NCBI GenBank assembly: GCA_039179965.1
Contig: JBCDEC010000141.1
Span: 1-11,798 of the forward strand
DNA from: Marinibacterium sp039179965
GTDB taxonomy: Bacteria; Pseudomonadota; Alphaproteobacteria; Rhodobacterales; Rhodobacteraceae
Reading direction: 5' to 3'
Length of the DNA stretch: 11,798 nt
Shown here in pieces: positions 5,699-11,798 of this stretch; position 1 is the stretch's first letter; every line of letters begins with the position of its first letter. A program made the position numbers and the translations under genes. Under the pieces are notes generated by a model that saw nothing but the letters and a program-made list of their open reading frames with translations, did not search any database and had not been told where the DNA came from.

Positions 5699-6691
5699 TC
5701 AGTCCACAGCGGCCGGTGCGAGCGTGATCTCGGCCCTGAGCCCGCGATGGTTTGACCCCAGATCCGCGCCCCAGGCGCTCAGATCGAGGATCCGCGCATC
5801 GCCGCGCACCAGCACATGATCTATCGGCACGCCCAGAGCGCCAGCCTCACTTGGCCAGGTGCCGACAGGCACCGGCGCCATGCGCAACCGCCGGTGTCTG
5901 GTGATCTTGTCCAGCCGCAAGCTCCACGGGGCGGCGTTAAAGTCGCCCATGACGATCATCCGCCCCTCCCGCGACCAGCGCAGCGCATTGTTCAGGGCTT
6001 TTTCCTCGCGATTGCCCACGACCTGGTACCAGGGCTTGGTCAGATGCACCCAAACCATGGGCACCAATCCAAGGGTCGGGTGGTTCAGAGTCGCGCGCAC
6101 CAGTCGGTCAGAGCCGGTGGGCAGATCCCAAGACCGCGCATCATAAAGCGGGTAGCGCGACAGAATGAGGATTTCACAATCCACGAGTCGGACACATCCA
6201 TAGCGGTGCGGATAGAGATCGCTGAGCGCCACGGCCGGTTCAAAGGCCGGCTCGGCCTCGGCAAAGGCCACCACATCGGCCCCGCTGGCACGGACCGCCG
6301 CTTCGAGCTGCGCCGCCGGCACGGCATTGTCGGAGAAAATGTTGAACCACAGCACGGTCAGGTCGGCGCTGGTTCCGGGCGCGGAGGTGCGGGCGCGGTG
6401 GTCCAGCGCAAGGACGCCCAGCCCGCCAAACGCCACCAGAATGCAGACAATCCCGATCCAGCGCAGACCGCCCCAGACCAGCACCCCGCCCAGCACGCCT
6501 GACAGGATCAGCAGGTAGGGCCGCAGGCTGTCCAGCAGCCGGGACACCGTGCCAAGAAGCTGGAAAGTGTCGGAGACCTTGTGGGCGAACAGCCCGAAGC
6601 CAAGCGCAAACACCAGCCCCAGCAGGAAGACACCAATCGCGCGCTCACGCCAAATTAGGGAGGGCGGCAAGGGCTCGGATGCGTTTTGCAT
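5699..6691 (-). CDS. Membrane-anchored endonuclease/exonuclease/phosphatase (EEP) family protein
   Basis: The product is 330 residues. Three hydrophobic segments occupy about 18-37, 57-76 and 77-97, followed by an EEP (DNase I-like) domain from about 111 to the end. EEP proteins are metal-dependent hydrolases of phosphoester bonds; substrates range from nucleic acids to lipids and inositol phosphates, so the substrate here is unknown. Visible motifs are WFNIFSDN (N117), AFAEAEP (E145 as metal ligand), HLTKPW (H216), MGDFNAAPW (D250, N252), PIDHVLV (D291, H292) and GSNHRGL (H315 as catalytic histidine). Position 314 is Asn where the family usually has Asp (SDH). ATG 6691 is preferred because AAGGAA precedes it at 8 nt; a GTG seven codons upstream (6712) is the alternative. 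If the membrane segments are right, domain orientation (cytoplasmic or periplasmic) is open. It lies 108 bp downstream of the ClC gene on the same strand. Confidence 0.85.
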   Translation of the reverse strand: MQNASEPLPPSLIWRERAIGVFLLGLVFALGFGLFAHKVSDTFQLLGTVSRLLDSLRPYLLILSGVLGGVLVWGGLRWIGIVCILVAFGGLGVLALDHRARTSAPGTSADLTVLWFNIFSDNAVPAAQLEAAVRASGADVVAFAEAEPAFEPAVALSDLYPHRYGCVRLVDCEILILSRYPLYDARSWDLPTGSDRLVRATLNHPTLGLVPMVWVHLTKPWYQVVGNREEKALNNALRWSREGRMIVMGDFNAAPWSLRLDKITRHRRLRMAPVPVGTWPSEAGALGVPIDHVLVRGDARILDLSAWGADLGSNHRGLRAEITLAPAAVD

Positions 6692-6773
6692 CGATCCAGT
6701 TCCTTTCCACACAGACGAAACGCCTGATTCTCCCGCGCTCTGAATAGCTCAGAACCGATCGCGCTGTGAGGGA

Positions 6774-6803
6774 ATTATCGACGCAGGCAGGCCATTGGCC
6801 TAA
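6774..6803 (-). promoter_or_regulatory. Possible promoter for the EEP gene
   Basis: On the minus strand, TTAGGC (6803-6798) with an 18-bp spacer precedes GATAAT (6779-6774, 5 of 6). The -35 box is weak and overlaps the ClC stop codon and the palindrome AGGCCA-T-TGGCCT (6789-6801). If real, the EEP gene can be transcribed separately from the ClC gene. Confidence 0.25.
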
Positions 6804-8488
6804 GAATGCTCTTCCGCGGCCGTCTCTGCGAGCGCACGGTTATAGGCCTTGAGCGCATCGACGTAAAACAGCGCGCCGCGCAGCTCTGGCGGCGCGTCCG
6901 GATCGGTCTGCGCAACCACCGGCAGGAAGGTGAGATCATGTACGTCAAACAACGGCATGACGGTTTCGAGCGTGGCGGAGATCTCGACCGAATGGCCTTT
7001 TGCGATCAGCGCGTGACAGGCCTCGGGATCCGCCGCGCGGGGGCTGTCCAGCGCGCGCATCAGGTTGCCGACCCGGAACATTGCAAGCAGATAGGCCTGC
7101 GGTCCCGCCGCCAGATGCGAGCCGCGCCGCTCCAGCAACGTCAGAAAGAAGCTGCGATGCACCAGCCGCGCCGACAGGGCGGTCGACATCGACACCGATA
7201 CCATCACCGCAAGCCCGATCTGCCAGTCTCCGGTCAATTCAAAGACGATCAGCGTCGTCGAGATGGGCGCGCCCAGCACGGCCGCAGCCACCGCCCCCAT
7301 GCCCGCAAAGGCATAGAGCTGCGCATCGCCCGAGAAATTGGGAATGATCCCGGTGGCAATGGTGCCAAACACCAGCCCCGATATCGCGCCAATCATCAGA
7401 GACGGCGAAAAGATCCCGCCGCCCATATGACCGGCCAGCGTGATGGCGACCGCAATCACTTTCACGACAACGAAGATGATGCCTTCGACCACCACAAGTT
7501 CGCCTTTCAGCGCCCGCAGCGTGGTTTCGTAGCCAACCCCGATGATATGCGGGAAGGCCAGCGCGATCAGCCCCAGAAGCAACCCGGCAAAGCCCGGGCG
7601 CGCCCATCGGGGCACCTTGAAGCGCTTTTGCACATAGGTGCCCAGATCCTCGGCCAGAAAGACCGATCGCATGAGCACCACGGCAATCAGACCCGAGATC
7701 AGACCCAGCAAAAGAAAGGCGGGCAGTTCCACGTAGAACTGCAACTGCCCCGGCGTGGTGAGGACAAATTCGGTCAGCCCGCCGAACTCCAGCCGGTTGA
7801 TCACCGTTCCGGCGACGGCCGCGATGACGATCGGGGCAAAGGCATGGACGGCGAAGTGGCGCAGCACCACCTCCAGCGCAAAGAGCGCCCCGGCGATGGG
7901 CGCGTTGAAACTGGCCGAGACGGCGCCGGCCACGGCACAGCCCAGAAGATCGCGCCCGGTGATGGCATCCGCGTCGATACGCCCCGACACCCACGAGGCC
8001 ATGACGCCGGCAAGGTGCACCACCGGCCCTTCGCGCCCCGATGAGCCACCCGAGGACAGCGTGATCAGGCTGGCCAGCGCCGAGGCAAAGCCGGCCTTGG
8101 TTTCGACACGGCCATTGTGGAGCGCTGCCCCCTCGATCACATCCGCCACCGAGCGCAGCCGCCCGTCCGGCGTGAACCAGTTCAGGATCGCCCCCACCAG
8201 CAAGCCACCGCACACCGGGATGATCAGCAGCATCCACCAGGGCAGCGCTTCGACATGGCTGTGCAGAAGGTGCACATCATCGGCCTGATACAGCGTCGCC
8301 TGAAGCCAGATAATCCCCTTGCGAAAGCCGAGCGCGGCAAAGCCTGCGGCCGCGCCGATCATCAGGGCAATGAACCAGAACTGGATCTGGGAGGGTCCTT
8401 GCTGGCGCAAGATACTCCAGCCATCGCGGGCCGTGGCGGCGGCCTGGTCAAGCTGCTGATTGAGAAGGCTGCGCGGGTCTTGTTCCAT
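6800..8488 (-). CDS. ClC-family chloride channel or Cl-/H+ exchanger
   Basis: The 562-residue inner-membrane protein has the many-helix ClC core from about residue 35 to 450. Selectivity motifs are seen as GREGP (151-155; E153 is the gating glutamate position) and GIFSP (358-362, in GHMGGGIFSP). The usual first motif GSGIP is not recognisable; its place before ADVIEGA is taken by GRLRSV. The tyrosine that coordinates the central chloride is replaced by Phe in SFFLTLLERRG (446-448 region). A cytoplasmic tail of about 100 residues (460-562) is shaped like a degenerate CBS pair. Such variants are common in bacterial ClC relatives, so channel versus exchanger activity cannot be called; a retained gating Glu permits either. 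ATG 8488 is chosen because GGAG lies 5 nt upstream; the frame remains open to an ATG at 8557 without comparable support. Neighbours on the same strand are a small membrane protein upstream and the EEP gene downstream. Confidence 0.93.
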   Translation of the reverse strand: MEQDPRSLLNQQLDQAAATARDGWSILRQQGPSQIQFWFIALMIGAAAGFAALGFRKGIIWLQATLYQADDVHLLHSHVEALPWWMLLIIPVCGGLLVGAILNWFTPDGRLRSVADVIEGAALHNGRVETKAGFASALASLITLSSGGSSGREGPVVHLAGVMASWVSGRIDADAITGRDLLGCAVAGAVSASFNAPIAGALFALEVVLRHFAVHAFAPIVIAAVAGTVINRLEFGGLTEFVLTTPGQLQFYVELPAFLLLGLISGLIAVVLMRSVFLAEDLGTYVQKRFKVPRWARPGFAGLLLGLIALAFPHIIGVGYETTLRALKGELVVVEGIIFVVVKVIAVAITLAGHMGGGIFSPSLMIGAISGLVFGTIATGIIPNFSGDAQLYAFAGMGAVAAAVLGAPISTTLIVFELTGDWQIGLAVMVSVSMSTALSARLVHRSFFLTLLERRGSHLAAGPQAYLLAMFRVGNLMRALDSPRAADPEACHALIAKGHSVEISATLETVMPLFDVHDLTFLPVVAQTDPDAPPELRGALFYVDALKAYNRALAETAAEEHS

Positions 8489-8528
8489 GCGCTCTCCGGC
8501 GTGACCTCTTCTTGTTATGCCAGGCGTT

Positions 8529-8543
8529 GGCTTCGGGGAAGCC
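8529..8543 (-). terminator. Small perfect hairpin between the two membrane protein genes
   Basis: GGCTTC (8529-8534) and GAAGCC (8538-8543) pair perfectly around a 3-nt loop. It lies 75 bp beyond the stop of the upstream membrane protein gene on the minus strand and 40 bp before the ClC start. No T-run follows on either strand. It could be a weak terminator or part of the ClC leader. Confidence 0.25.
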
Positions 8544-8617
8544 CCACAAGCCAGCACGTCGAAAAGGACCTTCCCGGCGCTGTCTGGCGATCACGAATTC
8601 ACCGTTTCACAGACCGC

Positions 8618-9085
8618 TCAACCGTTGCGTGCGCGACGGGCGAGCACATGGGTGATCACCACAAGGGCCAGCCAGACCGCCACCATCAGCGGCTCTCCGA
8701 CCAGCGACAGAGGTATGAGCACAAAGCCAAAGCCGACGGCAACCACATCGGGCAGCACAAAACCGGAGCTGATGAGATCGGGAACCAGCCCGAGGGCGCT
8801 GCCGAAAAAGCCGCCCAGCAGGCTCGCCAGCACCCCGCCGACAAAGCCCAGGAGCCATCCCAGCACCCCGTGGCGGCCGAACAGACCGGCCGTTATCGCC
8901 CCGCCGATGGCGCCGCCCAGCGCCATGGCCACGATGTAGCGCAGCACCAGCGTCTGGCTGACCGTGTCGCGCTGTTCTTCCGTGACATGGCCCATATCCT
9001 CGCTGAGAAAGCCGAAAAAGAACGTGGCCCCCAGGATCGCCATGAGGACGATGACAGTCAGGCGGGCTTTGCGCGATGGTGACAT
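8618..9085 (-). CDS. Small polytopic membrane protein, function unknown
   Basis: The product is 155 residues with four or five predicted membrane segments, at about 9-27, 47-69, 73-100, 107-129 and 131-148. A short acidic loop lies between the first two (SEDMGHVTEEQRD, 28-40). Segments 2 and 3 are unusually Gly-rich (GGAIGGAITAGLFG, LLGFVGGVLASLLGGFFGSALG), a pattern typical of tightly packed helices. The tail is basic (HVLARRARNG), which suggests the C-terminus is cytoplasmic. I do not recognise a family. ATG 9085 is preferred: the upstream extension to 9217 has no hydrophobic or protein-like character, and GGGGA lies about 9 nt before this ATG. It is first of three leftward genes (this, ClC, EEP) and is divergent from the OmpA-family gene. 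Confidence 0.7.
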   Translation of the reverse strand: MSPSRKARLTVIVLMAILGATFFFGFLSEDMGHVTEEQRDTVSQTLVLRYIVAMALGGAIGGAITAGLFGRHGVLGWLLGFVGGVLASLLGGFFGSALGLVPDLISSGFVLPDVVAVGFGFVLIPLSLVGEPLMVAVWLALVVITHVLARRARNG

Positions 9086-9182
9086 GAAGGCGGTCCCCGT
9101 GGTTTTGCGCCAGACTGTGGCAGCCCCGGCGCGATCCGTCGAGGGCTCAGATCCCCGAACGGTTGAGTTCGCCCCGGGCTGG

Positions 9183-9194
9183 GGCAGGCCTGCC
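9183..9194. promoter_or_regulatory. 12-bp perfect palindrome in the divergent gap, possible regulator site
   Basis: GGCAGGCCTGCC is fully self-complementary. It sits 98 bp upstream of the membrane protein start and 116 bp upstream of the OmpA-family start, in the 224-bp divergent gap 9086-9309. An operator role is inference only; GC-rich palindromes of this size also arise by chance. Confidence 0.25.
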
Positions 9195-9203
9195 ACGGAT
9201 GCG

Positions 9204-9225
9204 CTGCGCCGGGGCATCGGCGCAG
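9204..9225. other. 8-bp perfect inverted repeat in the divergent gap
   Basis: CTGCGCCG (9204-9211) pairs with CGGCGCAG (9218-9225) around a 6-nt loop. It lies 10 bp from the palindrome at 9183-9194. No gene ends here, so it is not a terminator for any annotated gene; it could be an operator or a leader structure. Confidence 0.3.
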
Positions 9226-9309
9226 GCCCGGGATTTCTCGACTTTGGGGATCGGGACTGTGTAACTTGGGGCGGTAATTTACGATGTGTGATAAAGTGGA
9301 GGACGTTTC

Positions 9310-10548
9310 ATGCGTGCCCTGTTGCGTAACGATCTGCGCGGCCCCGGACTTGGGATCCTTGCGTCGCTTCTGGCCTGGCCCGGCCTGGCTTTGGCCGACA
9401 CACCGCCCAAACCCGATCTTCTGTCCTTTGCGCATGGCGCCGTCCCGGTTCTGATCACAACCGCTCCGGCGGATCTGAAGGTCGGGATCGATCAGGCGAT
9501 CGGCCTGATCGACGGCAACCGCCGGGGCTATGGCATCCTGCGCAAACCGGCCACGGACAGCGACGTCATCGAGATGACATTTGCCCTGCCCGCGCCAACG
9601 CGGTTTGACGGCTTCGCCGTCCCCGATGTGCTGGAAACCCCGAGCCCGTCGCAAACCTTTGTACGCGACGTTGAGATCCTCGGCGCGGTGGAGTCGGTGG
9701 ATGGCCCTTACGTTGCTTTGGCGCAGGGGCGCCTGAGCACCCATGACGCCCCGGGCACCGAGACCGCGCTCAGTCTCGCGGATCCCCAGCCCGCCGTGCG
9801 GTGGGTGCGCCTGAGACTGTCGGGCGGCATTGACGTGCAGGTGGACAAGAGCTTTCTGGAGTTCTCCGAGATCATCGGCACCGGGACACAAGATGAACCG
9901 CCGCTTTCGGACGGGTTTCAGGGCGTTTTTTCCGGTCGGGGCGTGAAACTGGAGCTGGAGCAATCGGGCAGCGTGGTGACCGGCTGTTATGACGGCACGT
10001 CGGCACTGGACGGCACGGTGCAGGGCAATATCCTGCGCGCATTGGGCGAAGATCCGGCGGGTATTGCATCCCAGTTCATACTGATCGCGACCGGGGACGG
10101 TCAGATCATGGGGTTGCGGTCCAGCAATGGTGCGCCCTTCAAGCCCTACAACGGCGCCGCCTCCGACAAGGCGGCCAGTTGTCTGGACCCTGAACCGGTG
10201 CGGCTGGGCTGCGGCTCGGTCATTCACGGGATCGGATTTGATTTCGACAGTGACCGGATCCGGCCGAGCAGCCAGACGGTGCTGAACGATCTCTTTGCGG
10301 GGCTTCAGACAGAAGACGGCGCTGGCATTCAGATCGTCGGGCATTCCTCCAGCGAAGGCGCGGCGGCGTACAATCAGGACCTGTCGCAACGCCGCGCGCA
10401 AGCGGTCGTGGCGGCGCTGACGGCACTGGGGCTGGAGGGCGGGCGGCTTTCGGCACTGGGGCGCGGTGAAGAGGAGCCGATTGCCTCCAACGCGGACGAG
10501 GCGGGCCGGTCGCTCAACCGCCGGGTCGAAATCCGCTGCACCGGATAG
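9310..10548 (+). CDS. Secreted OmpA-family protein with probable discoidin-like N-terminal domain
   Basis: The product is 412 residues. Residues 1-29 are a signal peptide ending in ALALA, followed by D30. A beta-rich domain spans about 40-192 and resembles F5/8 type C (discoidin-like) folds (FDGFAVPDV, FVRDVEILG, RWVRLRLSGG, LEFSEIIGTG). A second small domain spans about 200-292 (GVFSGRGVKLELEQSG, VTGCYDG, GTVQGNILRA). The C-terminal OmpA/MotB-type peptidoglycan-binding domain spans about 300-411: the GFDFDSDRI strand, GHSSSEG (344-350), LSQRRAQAV with R362, and LNRRVEI. In well-studied OmpA domains an Asp in the GHTD loop and an Arg 15 residues later contact diaminopimelate; here the Asp position is S347 while R362 is kept. 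Cysteines 226, 291, 301 and 410 could form disulfides. Location is probably periplasmic, at the cell wall. GGAGG (9298-9302) lies 7 nt before ATG. Domains one and two are assigned by pattern only. Confidence 0.88.
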   Translation: MRALLRNDLRGPGLGILASLLAWPGLALADTPPKPDLLSFAHGAVPVLITTAPADLKVGIDQAIGLIDGNRRGYGILRKPATDSDVIEMTFALPAPTRFDGFAVPDVLETPSPSQTFVRDVEILGAVESVDGPYVALAQGRLSTHDAPGTETALSLADPQPAVRWVRLRLSGGIDVQVDKSFLEFSEIIGTGTQDEPPLSDGFQGVFSGRGVKLELEQSGSVVTGCYDGTSALDGTVQGNILRALGEDPAGIASQFILIATGDGQIMGLRSSNGAPFKPYNGAASDKAASCLDPEPVRLGCGSVIHGIGFDFDSDRIRPSSQTVLNDLFAGLQTEDGAGIQIVGHSSSEGAAAYNQDLSQRRAQAVVAALTALGLEGGRLSALGRGEEEPIASNADEAGRSLNRRVEIRCTG

Positions 10549-10565
10549 GCACTGGCCAACCGGAG

Positions 10566-10604
10566 GTGCCGGGATGACCCTCCCGGCACGCCGGCGAACG
10601 CCGG
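10566..10604 (+). terminator. Two tandem hairpins after the OmpA-family gene
   Basis: GTGCCGGGA (10566-10574) pairs perfectly with TCCCGGCAC (10581-10589) around a 6-nt loop. Directly after it, CCGGC (10591-10595) pairs with GCCGG (10600-10604) around GAAC. They begin 18 bp past the stop codon and lie before the next ribosome binding site. There is no T-run. Probable terminator or mRNA-end stabiliser for the OmpA-family gene. Confidence 0.5.
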
Positions 10605-10632
10605 TCGGGGCCACGACAAAGGGAGAAAATCA

Positions 10633-10995
10633 TTGTCCGACCAGATCCAGTGTTTCGCGGTCTATCCGACCCTCGCGGTTCCGGACGTGGCGGCGACCTG
10701 CGCCTGGTACGTCGACAGGCTTGGGTTTTCGCTGCGCTTTTTTTGGGGCACGCCGCCCACGCATGGCGCCCTTCTGTTTGGTTCAGCCTGCATTCATGTC
10801 CGGCAGGGAGAGCCTCAACTGAACGAGAACTGGCTCTATTTCGACATCGACAATCTGGAGGCGATGCACGCCCGTGCCTGCAAGACTGACGTCGAGATCA
10901 CCCGGCCGCCCGAGACCTTTCCCTGGGGCATGCGGGAGTTCAACGCGCGCGATCTCAACGGCTACCACCTTCGTTTTGGCCAGCACATGTGGTGA
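10633..10995 (+). CDS. VOC-superfamily protein (glyoxalase/bleomycin-resistance fold)
   Basis: The product is 120 residues, the usual size of a single-unit VOC protein that dimerises. It shows the two beta-alpha-beta-beta-beta modules: VYPTLAVPDVAATCAWYVDRL with GFSL, then the strands GALLFGSACIHVRQG (first module), and NWLYFDIDNLEAMHARACK with MREFNARDLNGYHLRFGQ (second). E102 in REFNARDLNGY is at the position where metal-dependent VOC enzymes carry a glutamate ligand, but a full metal set is not evident, so binding or antibiotic-sequestering roles are equally possible. The start is TTG at 10633, supported by GGGAG (10621-10625) at 7 nt and by the SDQIQ N-terminus; no ATG fits the fold. It lies 84 bp after the OmpA-family gene but behind two hairpins, so it may have a separate promoter. 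Confidence 0.85.
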   Translation: MSDQIQCFAVYPTLAVPDVAATCAWYVDRLGFSLRFFWGTPPTHGALLFGSACIHVRQGEPQLNENWLYFDIDNLEAMHARACKTDVEITRPPETFPWGMREFNARDLNGYHLRFGQHMW

Positions 10996-11071
10996 GCGCC
11001 CTGTGCCCCCTGCACTATGGATCTCACCGAGAGCGCTGAGGGTCCGAGCGAACGGCAGTCGCGAAACAATC

Positions 11072-11155
11072 CGGTCACACAGGGCCGGTTGCAAAACACC
11101 TGCCGCCAAACGCCGGTTGCGAAATGACGGTTACAAAATGACGGGCGCGATATGC
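11072..11155. repeat. Degenerate 14-bp tandem array, about six units
   Basis: Units in a strict 14-bp register are 11072-11085 CGGTCACACAGGGC, 11086-11099 CGGTTGCAAAACAC, 11100-11113 CTGCCGCCAAACGC, 11114-11127 CGGTTGCGAAATGA, 11128-11141 CGGTTACAAAATGA and 11142-11155 CGGGCGCGATATGC. Units 4 and 5 differ at two positions; the outer units match at 8 or more positions at best. It lies in the 188-bp gap between two converging genes. The 14-bp period is not a multiple of 3, so it is not a coding repeat. There are no unique spacers, so it is not a CRISPR array. Confidence 0.6.
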
Positions 11156-11183
11156 GTCTTACGGGCAGCCCGGACCCTGAGCC

Positions 11184-11798
11184 TCACCCGCGCGCCGCGC
11201 GCGGATGCTGCGCCGCGTAGGTGGTGAGCCAGCCTTCCAGCTTCTCCAACGTCATCGGGCGCGCGATGTGATAGCCTTGCGCCAAGCGGCATCCCTGCGC
11301 CTTGAGGATCTTCGCCATATCCGCGTCCTCAACCCCTTCCGCGACCACCCCCAGTCCGAGATCCCTGGCCAGATTGAGGATGGCGCGCACAATGACGGCT
11401 TCGGCCCGCCCGGTTTTGATCTTGCGGATCAGCGAACGGTCAATCTTCAGCCCGTTGATCTCCAACTGCCCCAGATGCGCCAGACCGGCATAGCCCACGC
11501 CAAAATCGTCGAGCATCGCGCGAAAGCCTGCCTGGCGCAGTTGCTCGATCTGATGGGCCAGGCGTGTTTCGGTCGCGTCGTCGCCGAAAAACACCGTCTC
11601 CAGGACTTCGATCACCAACCGCTCTGGCGCCACCTGCAACTCGGCGGCGGTCCAGATCATGTCGTCCAGCAATCCCGCGCCGCTCAGCGCATGGGTCGAG
11701 GCATTGAAACTCACGTATGTTTCCGTGAACCCAAGCGCCGTGATCCGCTGCAACGCCAGAGCCGCCGCGCGCATCGCCGCGCCATCGAGATGTTCAAG
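11184..11798 (-). CDS. EAL-domain protein, C-terminal part (5' end outside window)
   Basis: The frame is open from the right edge (11798) to TGA at 11184-11186, giving 204 residues. EAL domains hydrolyse cyclic di-GMP to linear pGpG in the cytoplasm. Much of one domain is present: VSFNAS (the conserved Asn), LVIEVLET (metal-ligand Glu), the loop-6 DDFGVGYAGL, LKIDRSL (catalytic Lys), VVAEGVED (Glu) and QGYHIARPM (Gln). The EAL signature itself and any N-terminal sensor or GGDEF domain are beyond the edge. Loop 6 reads DDFGVGYAGL instead of the common DDFGTGYSSL; both Asp residues are kept, so activity is possible. An ATG at 11774 is internal. The tail after the domain is short and ends in PRAARG. 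It converges on the VOC gene. Confidence 0.92.
   Translation of the reverse strand, partial: LEHLDGAAMRAAALALQRITALGFTETYVSFNASTHALSGAGLLDDMIWTAAELQVAPERLVIEVLETVFFGDDATETRLAHQIEQLRQAGFRAMLDDFGVGYAGLAHLGQLEINGLKIDRSLIRKIKTGRAEAVIVRAILNLARDLGLGVVAEGVEDADMAKILKAQGCRLAQGYHIARPMTLEKLEGWLTTYAAQHPRAARG

Noticed and set aside
8489..8557. Longer ClC start at 8557
   Set aside because: GGAG lies 5 nt before ATG 8488 and the extra 23 residues show no ClC-like sequence; the hairpin at 8529-8543 also falls in this stretch.
6806..9082. Long plus-strand frames (412, 177, 321 codons) across the ClC and membrane protein genes
   Set aside because: The sense strand encodes GREGP and GIFSP motifs and many membrane helices. 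The plus-strand products are His/Arg/Gln-rich shadows of hydrophobic codons.
9086..9217. Longer start for the small membrane protein at 9217
   Set aside because: The extension is hydrophilic and without motif, and it runs through the palindrome and inverted repeat region of the divergent gap.
9058..10614. 518-codon minus-strand frame across the OmpA-family gene
   Set aside because: Antisense shadow; the sense frame has a signal peptide, strong ribosome binding site and an OmpA domain.
11072..11155. CRISPR array reading of the 14-bp repeat
   Set aside because: Units are only 14 bp, directly adjacent with no spacers, degenerate, and no cas gene is present.

Overview
The window is high-GC DNA that looks like an alphaproteobacterium of the Rhodobacterales/Rhodobacteraceae type. 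The basis is an aerobic-type cobaltochelatase CobT, a long aminopeptidase P, a ClC channel with a degenerate cytoplasmic tail, an OmpA-family protein carrying a GHSSSEG loop, and strong G/C third-position bias. This is inference from gene families; no rRNA or tRNA marker is present. I see no insertion sequence, phage gene, integrase, CRISPR array or tRNA. Most of the window is ordinary chromosome.

Layout. Positions 1-570 hold the C-terminal part of cobT (+), which runs off the left edge and ends at a strong hairpin. A good sigma70-like promoter overlaps that hairpin and precedes a 53-residue basic helical protein (752-913, +). A gene-free GC-rich gap (914-1302) leads to aminopeptidase P (1303-3093, +) and a DUF427 protein (3174-3518, +). 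Converging on these is a small secreted cysteine protein (3791-4309, -), whose signal peptide is encoded by a 12-bp tandem repeat. A second, 18-bp tandem repeat lies upstream of its start.

A TetR-family repressor (4443-5042, -) is divergent from a secreted SnoaL-like/NTF2-fold protein (5168-5647, +). Two copies of the same 14-bp dyad lie between them, which fits autoregulation plus control of the SnoaL-like gene. A leftward cluster follows: a small polytopic membrane protein (8618-9085), a ClC chloride channel (6800-8488) and a membrane-anchored endonuclease/exonuclease/phosphatase-fold protein (5699-6691). The gaps of about 110-130 bp leave open whether these three form one transcript. Divergent from this cluster is a secreted OmpA-family protein with a probable discoidin-like N-terminal domain (9310-10548, +), then a VOC/glyoxalase-fold protein starting at TTG (10633-10995, +). 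The right edge is the C-terminal part of an EAL-domain protein (cyclic-di-GMP phosphodiesterase type, -). A degenerate 14-bp tandem array sits in the convergent gap before it.

No clear new defence, mobile or biosynthetic system is visible. The observations most worth testing are the paired operators (5046-5102), the repeat-encoded signal peptide (4202-4249), the 14-bp array (11072-11155), and the small gene with its structured leader after cobT (593-913). Hairpins and promoters were found by eye; no folding energies or database searches were run.
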